Shown here: positions 10,459-21,390 of the stretch, in pieces
Layout: every line of letters begins with the position of its first letter
Position numbering within the stretch: the stretch's first letter is position 1
Source of the DNA: Saccopteryx bilineata
Taxonomy: Eukaryota > Chordata > Mammalia > Chiroptera > Emballonuridae
Reading direction: 5' to 3'
Length of the DNA: 64,000 nucleotides
NCBI RefSeq assembly: GCF_036850765.1
Contig: NC_089490.1
Span: 288,282,982-288,346,981, forward strand
Made by a program: the position numbers and the translations under genes
The notes under the pieces: model-generated
What the model saw: only the letters and a program-made list of their open reading frames with translations
What the model was told of the DNA's origin: nothing
Databases searched by the model: none

Positions 10459-10863
10459 TGTTAGATTCAAGGAGTACTGAAATGCTGGGGCTGCCAAGAG
10501 TGTACAAGGTCCCTGTGATGCTGAGAACAAAGAGTTCAGCAACATCCTGCATTGAGTCAGAGGCCCTTATCAGAAGTTTATGTTTGAAATTCTCCACTGA
10601 GTAATACCCCCCCCTGTAACTGTGCACAACCTCCCTAGCCAATTGCTAAACGCAAAAATTCGCTTCTGTATGAACCGCTTGCTTGCTACGCTATAAAAAC
10701 CCCTAGACTGTAGGCGCTCGGTGTGACTCTGGTGACTGCCACCTGAGCTCACCCCTGCACAGGTTTGTTTTTTTTTTTTCTTTTTCTTTTTCTCTTGGCC
10801 ATAAAACTTTGTCTAAAACTCTCCAAACGTCTCCAGTGTTTGTTTTACCCGGCGAGTGCAACA
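10459..10863 (+). repeat. ERV 3' LTR
   Basis: 405 bp, TGTTAGATTC...GAGTGCAACA, followed by the AAAAT target duplicate. It is nearly identical to the 5' LTR; most differences are transitions. Confidence 0.94.
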
Positions 10864-10963
10864 AAAATCACAAGTTTATATTCTTTACCCTTTTTTAATG
10901 TTCGCGTATTCTAAGCAGCCATAGTAATGTTCATTCCATACATAGGTGAAAAGAGTTCAAAGT

Positions 10964-11342
10964 TGCCCTGGCCGGTTGGCTCAGCGTCGGCCTGGCGTGC
11001 GGGGGATCCGGGTTCGATTCCTGGCCAGGGCACATAGGAGAAGCGCCCATTTGCTTCTCCACCGCCCCCCCTCCTTCCTCTCTGTCTCTCTCTTCCCCTC
11101 CCGCAGCCAAGGCTCCATTGGAGCAAAGATGGCCCCGGGTGCTGGGCATGGCTCCTTGGCCTCTGCCCCAGGCGCTAGAGTGGCTCTGGTCGTGGCAGAG
11201 CGATGCCCCGGAGGGGCAGAGCATCGCCCCCTGGTGGGCAGAGCGTCACCCCTAGTGGGCGTGCTGGGTGGATCCCGGTCGGGCGCATGCAGGAGTCTGT
11301 CTGACTGTCTCTCCCCGTTTCCAGCTTCAGAAAAAAAAAAAA
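10964..11342 (+). repeat. tRNA-derived bat SINE, class B (~375 bp)
   Basis: A tRNA-like head (TGCCCTGGCCGGTTGGCTCA, B box GGGTTCGATTCC, CCAGGGCACA) is followed by a long GC-rich body (CCCGCAGCCAAGGCTCCATT, GGCGCTAGAGTGGCTCTGG) and an A tail. The 10-bp target duplication AGTTCAAAGT flanks it (10954-10963 and 11343-11352). Inserted into the hAT element. Confidence 0.95.
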
Positions 11343-11634
11343 AGTTCAAAGTAAAGATGCCAATCAAGAAGCAATATAGAAATATCTTAAATAAAAGTTT
11401 TATTGTGTCTTTTTTGGTCAGGTGTTTTTTAACACTTTTTCATTAATATTTAAAAACCCTTTCTTCTAACATAATCTAGTTTTGTGTACTTATTTTATTG
11501 TTCTTATTCAAGTATTAAATGCATGAAATAATAAACTACCTTTTGGTATATTGTTGTTTTTTTTTATTCTTAAAACATTTTTTAGGGCAGAGAACTGGTT
11601 GTTAAATTACTTGAATCCCATCACTGGACAGGAG

Positions 11635-12346
11635 TCCCCTGCCTTCTCCAGTTGCTGTAATTTGAATTAAAGATACACTTATACCTACTCGGTCCCTCGC
11701 TCTCATGAAATTGGCAAACAAAACAAAACAAAAAAGGCAACAGACAATATGAATCTTGGCTTGTTCTGGTAATATACCCATGCATTCTCCTTAACTCCCG
11801 CTTGGACAACACATCAAATAAGGAGAAAGAGTAAACAGGAATGAACTATAGACCAATATATTCTGGCCTATCGTACCTCAAAATGTGCACATTCTGAATT
11901 AAAGCCAACATAAATAACCTAACCAACAATCAATTTAACCACTTAACAATACCTACCAGGTAAATTATTATTTTCCTTCAGTATGATTTAGATTATGAGT
12001 ATATGACTCCTTTTAAAATTTACTATACTTACTAAAATATTGAGGTTGCATCATCTGGTAGAAAAGAGCTAAGGGTCCAGAGAAACTTCACATATTAAAC
12101 TACACTGATTCTATGAATGACTTCATCTATTCAATAAGATACTGAGAAGTTGTTGTGAATAGTTTTTCATATAGCAGGTAGAAGGGATTAAAAGAGTTCC
12201 ATAAAAGGTTTATACAAATTTTTTAAACTATGATAAATATTACTATCACTATGCAGTCATCACACACAGTAGACTGTTGTGCTTGGAAAGAGCTTAATAA
12301 ACTTTGTCTCTATCTGGCTATATTTAAAGGAAGAAAATAAGTACAT
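11635..12346. other. Intergenic, nothing recognised
   Basis: AT-rich with no supported coding or repeat signal. Confidence 0.5.
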
Positions 12347-12545
12347 TTTATTTTTTTTTAATTTATTTATTCATTTTTTTAAGAGAGGAGAGAGAGAGAG
12401 AGCAAGGAGAGAGAGAGAAGGGGGAAGGAGCTGGAAGCATCAACTCCCATATGTGCCTTGACCAGGCAAACCCAGGGTTTCGAACCAGCAACCTCAGCAT
12501 TTCTAGGTCGAGGCTTTATCCACTGCGCCACCACAGGTCAGGCAG
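12347..12545 (-). repeat. tRNA-derived bat SINE, class C
   Basis: On the minus strand the head reads GCCTGACCTGTGGTGGCGCA, followed by 'ggataaagcctcgacc', GGTTCGAAACCCTGGG, 'ggcacatatgggagttgatg' and a CTCT-rich tail. The A tail appears as a T-rich run on the plus strand. Confidence 0.92.
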
Positions 12546-12628
12546 AACTACATTTTATTAAGCATTACATTTGTTTGCTATTGCTGAAGAACAAATTTCC
12601 ACAAATTTATTAGTTAAAAATGACATAC

Positions 12629-12787
12629 TTTTTTTTTTTTTTTTTTTTTTCAGAGAGAGAGAGGGAGAGAAGCAGGGAGAGAGACAGGAACATAGAGCTG
12701 CTTCTGTATGCAATCTGATTGGGGAATCGAACCTGCAACCTTCATGCTCAGGAATGATGCTTCAGCCAAACAAGTATCATTCCCGAG
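12629..12787 (-). repeat. Truncated, diverged tRNA-derived SINE
   Basis: A 22-base T run and GA-rich block (reverse of tail and CT-rich region) are followed by a B-box-like GGGGAATCGAACCTGCAACC. The tRNA-like head is degenerate. Confidence 0.7.
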
Positions 12788-12790
12788 CTT

Positions 12791-12981
12791 AATATTTATT
12801 GATTTTGAAAAAGACAGAGAGAGGAAGGGAGAGAGAAGAGAGGGGAAAAGGAAGCATTTGTTGTTCCACGCAGTTGTGCGTTTTTTGGTTGCTTCCGTGT
12901 GTGCCCTGACCAGGGATCAAGCCAGCAACCTTGTCAGTTTGGGATGACACTCTTAACTGACTGAGCTAACCATCCAGGGCC
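12791..12981 (-). repeat. Ves-like tRNA-derived SINE (class D)
   Basis: On the minus strand it starts GGCCCTGGATGGTTAGCTCA and carries a B-box region. The plus-strand blocks 'ttgttgttccac' and 'gtgtgtgccctgaccaggga' are typical of the Ves SINE found across bats. Confidence 0.88.
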
Positions 12982-13417
12982 AAACATTCATTTTCTATGT
13001 CATTTTTAAACAGTTCAGAAGCCTGGGTGGGTTTCTGGGTTTTTTGTTTAATGTCATTCCAACCAGAGCCTTTGGAGGAAGAATCCGGTGCTAATGTTTA
13101 TTTAGGTGGCCTGCCAAATTCTGTTCTTGAGATTTCACAACTAAAATTCCCCACCTTGGAATCGCTGTCAGCTGGGAACCACTCTTCTTTCTAGAGTTCT
13201 CTTTCTCCAATTTCTTGTCCTGTGACCTCTTCCATCTTCAAGGCAGGGAGGAGGCATCAAATTCTTTCCCTATTTTGAATATCTCAGGTTCTCTTTGTTA
13301 CCAGCTGCAGCAAATTCTGTTTTTAAAGAGTTCATCAACTTGAGTTGATCCACCTGGGTAATCTGACTCTTTATTGGTCAACTGAAATAGGTTTTTAGTG
13401 CATCTGTAAAAGCCCTT

Positions 13418-13419
<2 letters not shown>
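12982..13419. other. Intergenic, nothing recognised
   Basis: The 65-codon frame at 12997-13194 has no family signature. Confidence 0.5.

Positions 13420-13459
<40 letters not shown>
13420..13459. repeat. (AT)n microsatellite
   Basis: About 20 uninterrupted AT units. Further TA-rich sequence follows to about 13555, including a short copy of a motif also seen at 12770. Confidence 0.97.
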
Positions 13460-13462
<3 letters not shown>

Positions 13463-13556
13463 TCATTCCCGAACTTAATTTTTATTGATATATATATATC
13501 AAACAAGTATCAATAAGATATATCAATACATATATATAATCAATATATATATTTAT

Positions 13557-13732
13557 TGATTAATTTTAGACAAAGGAAAGAGAGAAAGAGAAACAGAGAG
13601 ACAGAAATATCCATTTGTTGTTCCACTTATGCATTTATTGGTTGATTCTTATATGTGCACTCACAAGGGATTGAACCCTCAACCATGGCATATAGGGATG
13701 GCACTCTACTCAACTGAGCTATCCATTCAGGG
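13557..13732 (-). repeat. Ves-like SINE (class D), diverged
   Basis: Same order of blocks as the copy at 12791, with a degenerate head and more substitutions. Confidence 0.82.
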
Positions 13733-14110
13733 CCACATCTGTAAAATTCCCTTAGAGCAGCCCCTAGTTTCAGGTTTGGTTTAATAAACGAGCATCAGGA
13801 ATCAAAAGTATCAAGATTTATCTTCAGAATTCAACCTTCTCTAAACATTTCTACTTGATAGACCATTAAATGCATATCTCAACACCTAAAAATAAAGACC
13901 ATACCAAAGTAAATGCTATTAATACTTACTTAATTTAATAGAAAATTGAGATTTAGTCATTGTTTTATTTTATTTTATTTTTTTTTTGCCTCAGAATTGT
14001 CTATTTAGCTGAACCTGAATTCAATCCTAGGTATGTCTATTTATACATATCATACATCACAAGGTTCCAAGTTAAATCAAATTGCAGGTATTGACAAATA
14101 TATGTTTTTT
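13733..14110. other. Intergenic, nothing recognised
   Basis: AT-rich, with a TTTTA run near 13960-13990. Confidence 0.5.
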
Positions 14111-14506
14111 TATTTTTTTTTTTCATTTTTCTGAAGCTGGAAACAGGGAGAGACAGTCAGACAGACTCCCGCATGCGCCCGACCGGGATCCACCCGGCAC
14201 GCCCACCAGGGGCGGTGCTCTGCCCCCCAGGGGGCGATGCTCTGCCCATCCTGGGCGTCGCCATATTGCGACCAGAGCCACTCTAGCGCCTGAGGCAGAG
14301 GCCACAGAGCCATGCCCAGCGCCTGGGCCATCTCTGCTCCAATGGAGCCTTGGCTGCGGGAGGGGAAGAGAGAGACAGAGAGGAAAGCGCAGCGGAGGGG
14401 TGGAGAAGCAAATGGGCGCTTCTCCTGTGTGCCCTGGCCGGGAATCGAACCCGGGTCCTCCGCACGCTAGGCCGACGCTCTACCGCTGAGCCAACCGGCC
14501 AGGGCC
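14111..14506 (-). repeat. tRNA-derived bat SINE, class B
   Basis: A reverse-orientation copy: poly(T), CTGAAGCTGGAAAC, the GC-rich body, then GGAATCGAACCCGGG and CCGGCCAGGGCC. Target duplication ATATATGTTTTTT lies on both sides (14098-14110 and from 14507). Confidence 0.94.
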
Positions 14507-14555
14507 ATATATGTTTTTTTTTATTTGTTTTTTTGTTTTTTGTTGTGTTTTTTTT

Positions 14556-14940
14556 TTTTTTTTTACTGAGAGAGAGAGAGAGGGACAGGGGACAGAACAG
14601 ACAGAAAGGTACAGAGGTGAGAAGCATCGACTCAGTGTTTAGTTATTCATTCACTGCTTTCTAATACATACTTTGACCATGCTTTGACCGGATGGTTCCT
14701 GCTGAGCCAGTGACCTCTTGCTTAAAGCAGCTATCTTGAGTTCAGGCCAGTGACCTTGGGCTTTAAGCCAGTGACCCTTGGGCTCAAGCCAGATACCATG
14801 GGGTCATGTCTATGATCCCACATTCAAGCCAGCAACCCCACGATCAAGCTGGTGAGCCCACACTCAAGCCAGAGACCTCAGGTTTTCCATCCTGGGTCCT
14901 CCACATCCCAGTTCAACACTATGCCACCGTCTGGTCAAGC
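14556..14940 (-). repeat. tRNA-derived bat SINE, class A, long form
   Basis: Reverse orientation. Between tail and head are about eight degenerate ~20-bp units of the type 'caagccagtgacctcgggct', more than in the short class A copies. The head (ATGCCACCGTCTGGTCAAGC) is diverged. Confidence 0.82.
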
Positions 14941-15588
14941 TAAATATAAATATAAGTAATTTATGAAGAAACAAACATGCATATTTAAAGACTTAAAAAA
15001 ATTTTATTGAGCTGCAGAGTATGTCTACATTAAAAATGCTTAATTCTAATAAATATTTTCATAATAAAAAAGTGAAGAAACCCAACAGCCTAAAGAGTGG
15101 TGTGCGTGTGTGTGTGCGTGTGCGTGTGCATGTGTGTGTGTTGTTTTTGCTCAGCTCCTCCCATAGCCTGATGGTTTTGTAACCTGATAGTGTTTGTTTG
15201 AATGCCAAGCCTTGCTTCTCAGTCTTTTACTTTCTTAATTGTGGTTCCTCTTCATGGGTTTTATGTTATAAGGACTAGTTTCAATTTACTGATCTGTGAT
15301 ATTTTCAGATTTCCAGAACCCAGTCAGTTTTGAAGGATTAGAAATTTAAGCTTCTTAATGTGTTTCCTGAAAAAAAAAAGGGGGGATTATTAGAAGGAAA
15401 CTAGAAAAATTCAAATTATTTTTAGAGTATAGATCTTTAGGTGTCTCTATGTATAGAATGAACTTTTATTTCCTTATGTAAATTTTTAACATGTTTTTTA
15501 AATCATCTAAAATATTTTAAATAAAACAAAAAAGTCATTAAAATATTTTATTTGTCTCTTCTTTCTTACTTATACCAAATTTAATTGG

Positions 15589-15591
<3 letters not shown>
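14941..15591. other. Intergenic with a (TG)n tract
   Basis: Alternating TG/CG dinucleotides lie at about 15100-15141. Otherwise nothing recognised. Confidence 0.55.

Positions 15592-15654
<63 letters not shown>
15592..15654. repeat. (TA)n microsatellite
   Basis: About 31 uninterrupted TA units, likely length-polymorphic. Confidence 0.98.
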
Positions 15655-15656
<2 letters not shown>

Positions 15657-15728
15657 AGAGAAGGGGACAGGTATGACAAAAGAATTAGTTACTAACTTTA
15701 AATAAACCTCTCTAAATTTAGTGTTTTG

Positions 15729-16098
15729 GGCCCTGACCAGTTTGCTCAGTGGTAGAGCATCGGCCTGGCATGCGGAAGTCCCGGGTTCGATTCCCGGCCA
15801 GGGCACACAGGAGAGGCGCCCATCTTCTTCTCCACCCCTCCCCTTCTCCTTCCTCTCTGTCTCTCTCTTCCCCTCCCGCAGCCGAGGCTCCATTGAAGCA
15901 AAAGATGGCCCGGGCGCTGGGGATGGCTCCTTGGCCTCTGCCCCAGGCGCTAGAGTGGCTCTGGTCGTGACAGAGCGACACCCCGGATGGGCAGAGCATC
16001 GCCCCCTGGAGGGCGTGCCGGGTGGATCCCGGTCGGGCGCATGAGGGAGTCTGTTTGACTGCCTCCCCGTTTCCAGCTTCAGAAAAATACAAAAAAAA
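15729..16098 (+). repeat. tRNA-derived bat SINE, class B
   Basis: The tRNA-like head has A box TTTGCTCAGTGGTAGAGC and B box GGGTTCGATTCC, then the family body and tail (CTTCAGAAAAATAC plus A run). The 15-bp target duplication AAATTTAGTGTTTTG is intact on both sides (15714-15728 and 16099-16113), so the insertion is recent. Confidence 0.96.
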
Positions 16099-16499
16099 AA
16101 ATTTAGTGTTTTGTAAGTTTTGTTAACTAGTTTGATCAGAAATTTATCTTGCCTTGTATGTGATAGATTGTTCTTTTTTATTTGTTTTATGTGTGACTTC
16201 TTTTTAGTTAACATATCTCTTTACTGAGGAATACAAAAGAAACATGCCAGAAAATTCGTCAATTGTAACAATGTAATTTGACTACTCTTATTGAATGTAT
16301 ACTGTTTGTAATCATCAATACATCTAGTTTAGAATATAGGCATCATCCTAAAATTTTCTTTTGGCACTCAAGCCCAGCTCCTATATCCAGTGCCAGATAA
16401 CAATTGAATATATATAAATACATATAACATTTATATATGAATGAATGTGTATATATGTATATGTGTATTTATAATACACACATTTCTATGCTTTTTTCG

Positions 16500-17045
16500 A
16501 GAAATTCTATTTGAGTTTTTTACTTAGAAAACTGTTTTTGAAATTTATTCATGCTGTTAGATGTAGCTGTGGTTTGTTCCTTTTTATTACTGAATAGTAT
16601 ACCACTGTGTTGATAAATTGTACTTTGTTTAGCTGTTTACCAGTTAATGACTATTTAGATGTATACAATTTCTTATTATGAACATTTGTTGCAAGTCTTT
16701 GTGTGGATATAGCTGTTAATTTGTCTTGGGTAGATCTAGGAGTATATAAATATAATATATTTAACCTTAGGAAACTGTCCAACTCTTTTCCACAGGATTG
16801 TACATTTTATCTTTCTACCAACAAAATATAGGAGTTTTGCTTTCTTTACATTCTTACCAACACTTGATATTAATTTTGGATTATAACCTTTCTTATGAAT
16901 GAATGGTGATATCTCATTTTGGTATTAATATGAATTTTCTTAATATTGAATGATGTTGAACATCTTTTTATGTAAATAGGCATTTCTGTATTTTCTTCTT
17001 TGAAATGTCTACACAAATCTTAACTCATTTGTTATTTGTTTTGTT
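16500..17045 (-). repeat. Ancient LINE-1 fragment
   Basis: Diverged minus-strand L1 ORF2/3' end. Plus-strand phrases such as 'actgaatagtataccactgtg' and 'cttttccacaggattgtac' follow the order seen in better-preserved L1 copies in this window. No open frame remains. Confidence 0.65.
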
Positions 17046-19350
17046 TTTCCTCTTATTATCTAGGTGGGCCCAATTTAATTACAAGGGTCCTTAACATAGA
17101 GAGACAGGAAAGTCAGTGAGAGAAGATGTGATGGGGGAAACAATAGTGATAATGATTCCACTGTGGAAAGGGATTGAATGCAAAAGAACATGGTTGTCTC
17201 TAAAATTGGCTTTTCCCTCAGCATTGTTTCCCAAACAGTTGCCACAGGCCATTTGCATCAAATCACTTATAATTCTCATTTTAAAACAAACTGAGATCCA
17301 GCTGTTAAACTATGTCAGTGAATTTGGTGAGGAATTCAAATTCGATTTTGTAAAAGCATCCCACATCATTTTCATACATACTTAAGGTGTATTCTTCTAC
17401 TGAGGACTCATTCTCAATACTCTGGCTCTAACAGGCCTCAAATTTCAGTCTTGTTTGTACCATTATTCTAGTCAAAGAGCCAGTAATTGGGGATCATTCT
17501 CAGTTCTTCTATGTCAGATATTAGATTTTGAGTGGGGTTATCTGACTTCGTCATATCTGTTATCAACACCTAAACTCAGGCTTTTGTTGTGAATACTGAC
17601 TGCTGAGAATTTCAAGGGAAAGAAAAAACTTGAATTGCACTTTCTTCAGTGTAGCTTTTCCTACTTGTTCCTCTTCACAGTTCATGACATTATGAAATAT
17701 TCACCCAAATTAGCAGGTGCAATTTTATTTAAATTTTCAAGGCTCTTCATGTGTCTGATTCTTTTTTCTCATTTTTGAACCTAGCATTTCTGGCTGAGAA
17801 TCTCAGCAACTGCTCTTTCTATGGAATGTTAGGAAAAGTGAAAGCATACAGGGTTTTTTTTCCCACACTTATCAAGGACTGAGTTCATAAATGAAAAGAA
17901 GGTAAAAACTGAGCAGGGCTGGATTATATACAAATTTTGCATTTCCTAGGATTAAGTTTATCCGTGAGCATCATCAAAATATCCACAGTTTAAAGAATGT
18001 AAAAGTTTCTGTCTTGTACAACAATCTGAAAGTAGGAGATCTAGGAAAAATGCCATGTGACATCTTGTTTTCATTTCTTATTTCTATGTATAACTTTCCC
18101 ACTTGACGTTTCACAAGTCTTTTGAAAGTTAAATATTAAGGCTACATTTCAGCTATCAGGAGCAGAAAGAGATTTTAAAAATCTCATTTTGTTTCCTCTT
18201 GAGAATAAGTTTTACTCACCACTTCCACTAAAATTTCTTTGACCCGAACTAAACCACATGGTGGAGTTCTAAAAATTCGAACTCCACCACCTCAATATTT
18301 GGCCCTTTATCCACAAAGCATTCAAAAACTTAAAAGGATGATTAAAAATGATGATTGTAGCATAACTGTCAGTTTCTATGAAAACTCTAGTCTTATAATC
18401 TTTAATATCTAAAATTTGTTCTTTATTGTCATTTGACTTATACATATCATATATATGATTAATGTACAATATATAAAGACATCTTAACATTGGCTATGCA
18501 TTTATATATTTAGCTTATTTTCTTATTTAACTTTCAATTCAAGACAGAATATAGATTTTTATTTTTAAATGTAACACAGATATGGTTATAAAACTTCAAC
18601 AAGAATAAATTGGTTTCCATTTCAGTCAGCTTTGGTAACTCAATCAGATAAAATGTTTTTAAAATACCAATTATGTCTTATATGAAGTAGTTACTTCCTA
18701 GAGTTTCTAGTAGTTGTCTTCACAAAATTCAGGATGGTTTGTATTCTTTGAATTAGAGTCACTCCTTCAGCCTGTGCGCTCTAGAATTCCTAAAGCAATC
18801 ATCTTCAAAGTTTTTTCTCAGCTGGATTGATTGTCTGCACCGCACTTCACAGAGCCTGGGCTCACTGATTCTACGTGGACCTAACAAAGTTCTTTCTGCA
18901 ATTACCCGGCAAATAGCCTGAAGTCAGGCAATGGCTTTTTATTTTAGAACTACTGGAAGCTGAATTTTCATTTAACAACACATCACATAGCTGCAACTTA
19001 CTTGGAAATCAGCAATTACTATAACCAAAAGAAGGAAAATGAATCACTTTCTAAAGAAATTGAAAAAAACAAAGCTTATATTTTTAATATGATAAAAATA
19101 ATGATCAAACAATTGTAATAAATTATTAATCTCTTGGGGTTCTTTGGCCTTGTTAAAAAAATTTCTAATATTTGACCAGTTTAGTAATAAAGCCATCTGT
19201 AGTGCCATATTGTTAATAAAACTGTTTTCAAGTAAATACTATTTTTATGTTTTTAATACAAAATTATAAAAATTAAAATATACATTTAAAATAAATAGAC
19301 TTTTGTTACAAAAATATGTTTTTAAATTTAAAATATTCACCAAAATTAAA
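17046..19350. other. Intergenic, no supported gene
   Basis: No clear repeat or exon. A short perfect inverted repeat lies at 18260-18288 (arms GGTGGAGTTC and GAACTCCACC). Confidence 0.5.
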
Positions 19351-19780
19351 ATACATTGTGGGAGACGGGTTGTAGACTGGTGGGGTCATTGTAGCCTAAG
19401 GCTTGGTTTGGGACTGAGTCTTCCCCACTCTTAAAATACTCAGATCTTTTAATACTAAGATCTTTTCAACACTAAGCTTTTTTCTACACCCTTGACTGTT
19501 GCATGATGTGAGGTGGTGCAATCTTATGTGGAATTCAATTTATGCCTCAGATGAATGGCTTTGTATCAGAGACTTTCTTACTTGTATATTGGATTAAAGG
19601 CTTTTATTGTCTAAGCTATGCAATAAAGCAAAGACGGGGGCTCACTCTCTCTGATATTGCCATCAGCATTGAAGAGGACCCCGATCCCATCTTCTTTTCT
19701 CGGTGAGTCTATTTTCTTAATTCCGCACTGTTCTTCCTCAGGACCCAGAATTACTACCGCACTGGTCCGCGGCAATACAT
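19351..19780 (+). mobile_element. Solo LTR with 6-bp target duplication
   Basis: The LTR is 19357-19774 (418 bp), starting TGTGGGAGAC and ending TCCGCGGCA. It is flanked by ATACAT on both sides. AATAAA lies at about 19622, about 150 bases from the end. A 6-bp duplication is typical of class II (betaretrovirus-like) ERVs. There is no internal sequence or second LTR nearby, so the provirus was lost by LTR-LTR recombination. Confidence 0.88.
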
Positions 19781-20675
19781 TAGTTCAATTAATTTTTTTA
19801 AGGTGACATAAATACAGAAAGCATTCTTATGTATAACTTAAACATTAAATGGTCAATAAATGATTTCTAAATAAAAAACAAATTAGTGAAAACCATATTG
19901 AATTTTATAATTATTGCATAAGACATTTTCTAAAGTGTTAACTGCTTGTGAATTTTAATCTAAACACATTTCACTTTTAATTTTGTCAAAAAATAAAGTT
20001 TGACTTCTATAATTAATTATTATACATACTAATTCCATTTAATGTAAGTGATTTGTTTTTATATACAAAATGAGTTCTTTGGGTAGTCACAGATACTTTT
20101 ATTATTATATGTATACAGTGTTTTTATATTACCACAGTATTAGAAAATATAGTAAAAAATGAATATGTGATAGAAGGATATTTTATCTTTTCTCTTTGCC
20201 TTCTTTGAGAACTTAAAAAATGATTATTAAGAAGGAGACCTGATGGATATTAATAGCACACACATAAGCACTAGTGATGCTCAGATTATCACTCTCTCAG
20301 AAGGAAGGTGTGTAGGAGAAAGTTGCAATCACAGCAAAACAGCCTGTAAGAGAAACATACATATTAGGAAGAGAGGATCTGATTTCAGAGTCAAAACTGG
20401 CTTCTTCATGCAATTTTATTATGCTTATCCCATCAGAAAATTTCCTGCATAATATATTATAGAAAGAAACCCATGGAGAGTAGTTAATATATCTAAATTA
20501 CCCAACATTAATTTTCAAAGATCTCTGAATTGTTAGGGAGACAGGTTGCCTCCTGCTTGTCCCAGGAGTTTCAGGCACCGAGGACTTCCAGAGAAGATGG
20601 TCTGACATTGGCATTAGCAGGGGAAGTAGCCCTGCCTTAGACACTCCAGGTATCAGACAGTCAAGAGTTTTTGAG
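19781..20675. other. Intergenic, nothing recognised
   Basis: AT-rich; the 69-codon frame at 20243-20452 has no family signature. Confidence 0.5.
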
Positions 20676-20977
20676 CCTGACGAGGCGGTGGCACAGTGGA
20701 TAGAGCGTCAGACTGGGATGCAGAGGACCCAGGTTCGAGGCCCCGAGGTTGCCAGCTTGAGCGCAGGCTCATCTGGTTTGAGCAAAAAGCTTGGGCCCAA
20801 GATCGCTGGCTCAAGCAAGGGGTCACTCAGTCTGCTGAAGGCCCACAGTCAAGGCACATATGAGAAAGCAATCAATGAACAACTAAGGTATCACAACTGA
20901 TGATTGATGCTTCTCATCTCTCTCCGTTCCTGTCTGTCTATCCCTCTCTGACTCTCTCTGTCCCTGAAAAAAAAAAA
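20676..20977 (+). repeat. tRNA-derived bat SINE, class A
   Basis: The head is CCTGACGAGGCGGTGGCACA, with all family blocks and a terminal A run. The 12-bp target duplication AGARTTTTTGAG flanks it, with one mismatch (20664-20675 and 20978-20989). Confidence 0.94.
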
Positions 20978-21242
20978 AGAATTTTTGAGTCGAGATAGTG
21001 CATATTTTAAAAAACAAAGTGAATAAACTTTGGACGAAAAGTATTAGAAATGTTATACAAAGTCCTGTCCAGGACATTAAGCAAAGCAAGTATATTAGAA
21101 AAGACTTGTGGTATTTGCTTGAAGAGAAAATTGCAAAAGAGAAAAATAATGGTGGAAAGAAAACCAGGCACAAATCAAACTGCATAATTTATGAGGTAAT
21201 TGGGACTTAGAAGGACATTCTTAATAATTAGAAAAAATACTG

Positions 21243-21390
21243 CTCCCTGGCTAGAAGGCCCGGTTAGATAGAGCTTCCTCCTGATGCAAAGAGGTTGCGG
21301 GTTCTATCTTCAGGCAGGGCACATACAGGAACAGATTAATGTTTCTGTCTCTCTGCCTTCTTGTCCTTCTAAAGTTAATTTTTAAAGAAG
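21243..21390 (+). repeat. Fragment of a Ves-like SINE
   Basis: CTCCCTGGCTAGAAGGCCCG, TAGATAGAGCTTCC and a degenerate B box are followed by GGGCACATACAGGAACAG and a CT-rich tail. Strongly diverged. Confidence 0.6.

Larger units (their letters stand above)
7057..10863 (+). mobile_element. Defective gammaretrovirus-like endogenous retrovirus (provirus)
   Basis: Two direct LTRs of identical length (405 bp) flank a 3.0-kb interior. The 5-bp direct repeat AAAAT abuts both outer ends (7052-7056 and 10864-10868). LTRs begin TG and end CA. A tRNA-Pro-like primer-binding site follows the left LTR and a polypurine tract precedes the right one. The interior keeps a gag-like start, a decayed zinc-knuckle region, a protease remnant and the C-terminal end of an integrase-like frame, in the gag-pro-pol order of gammaretroviruses. 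Most of reverse transcriptase, RNase H and integrase is absent. I see no intact gag, pol or env. The LTRs differ at about 9 positions (roughly 2%), so the insertion is young relative to its damaged interior. Confidence 0.93.
6910..11626. mobile_element. hAT-like element split by an ERV and a SINE
   Basis: The left end (6910) reads CAGTGGTGGGATTCA and the right end (to 11626) reads TTGAATCCCATCACTG; these are inverted repeats with one mismatch over about 15 bp. The near-terminal GAACTGGTTGTTAAA on the right is also echoed inverted on the left side. The element body survives as 6910-7051, 10869-10953 and 11353-11626. It is interrupted first by the ERV at 7057-10863 and also by a SINE at 10964-11342. 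The flanking 8-mers (ggatagac, gacaggag) do not match, so the insertion is either old or one end is altered. Confidence 0.7.

Noticed and set aside
10946..11446. 166-codon frame and the overlapping minus-strand frames at 10981-11367
   Set aside because: GC-rich body of a class B SINE. The same peptides recur at 14082, 15570, 15721 and 38577, which shows repeat sequence, not genes.
15729..15805. tRNA-like cloverleaf sequence with good A and B boxes
   Set aside because: It is the head of a class B SINE with body, A tail and target duplication, and identical heads occur elsewhere; not an independent tRNA gene.
15570..16214. 214-codon minus-strand frame
   Set aside because: Made of a class B SINE plus a (TA)n tract that reads as Tyr-Ile repeats.
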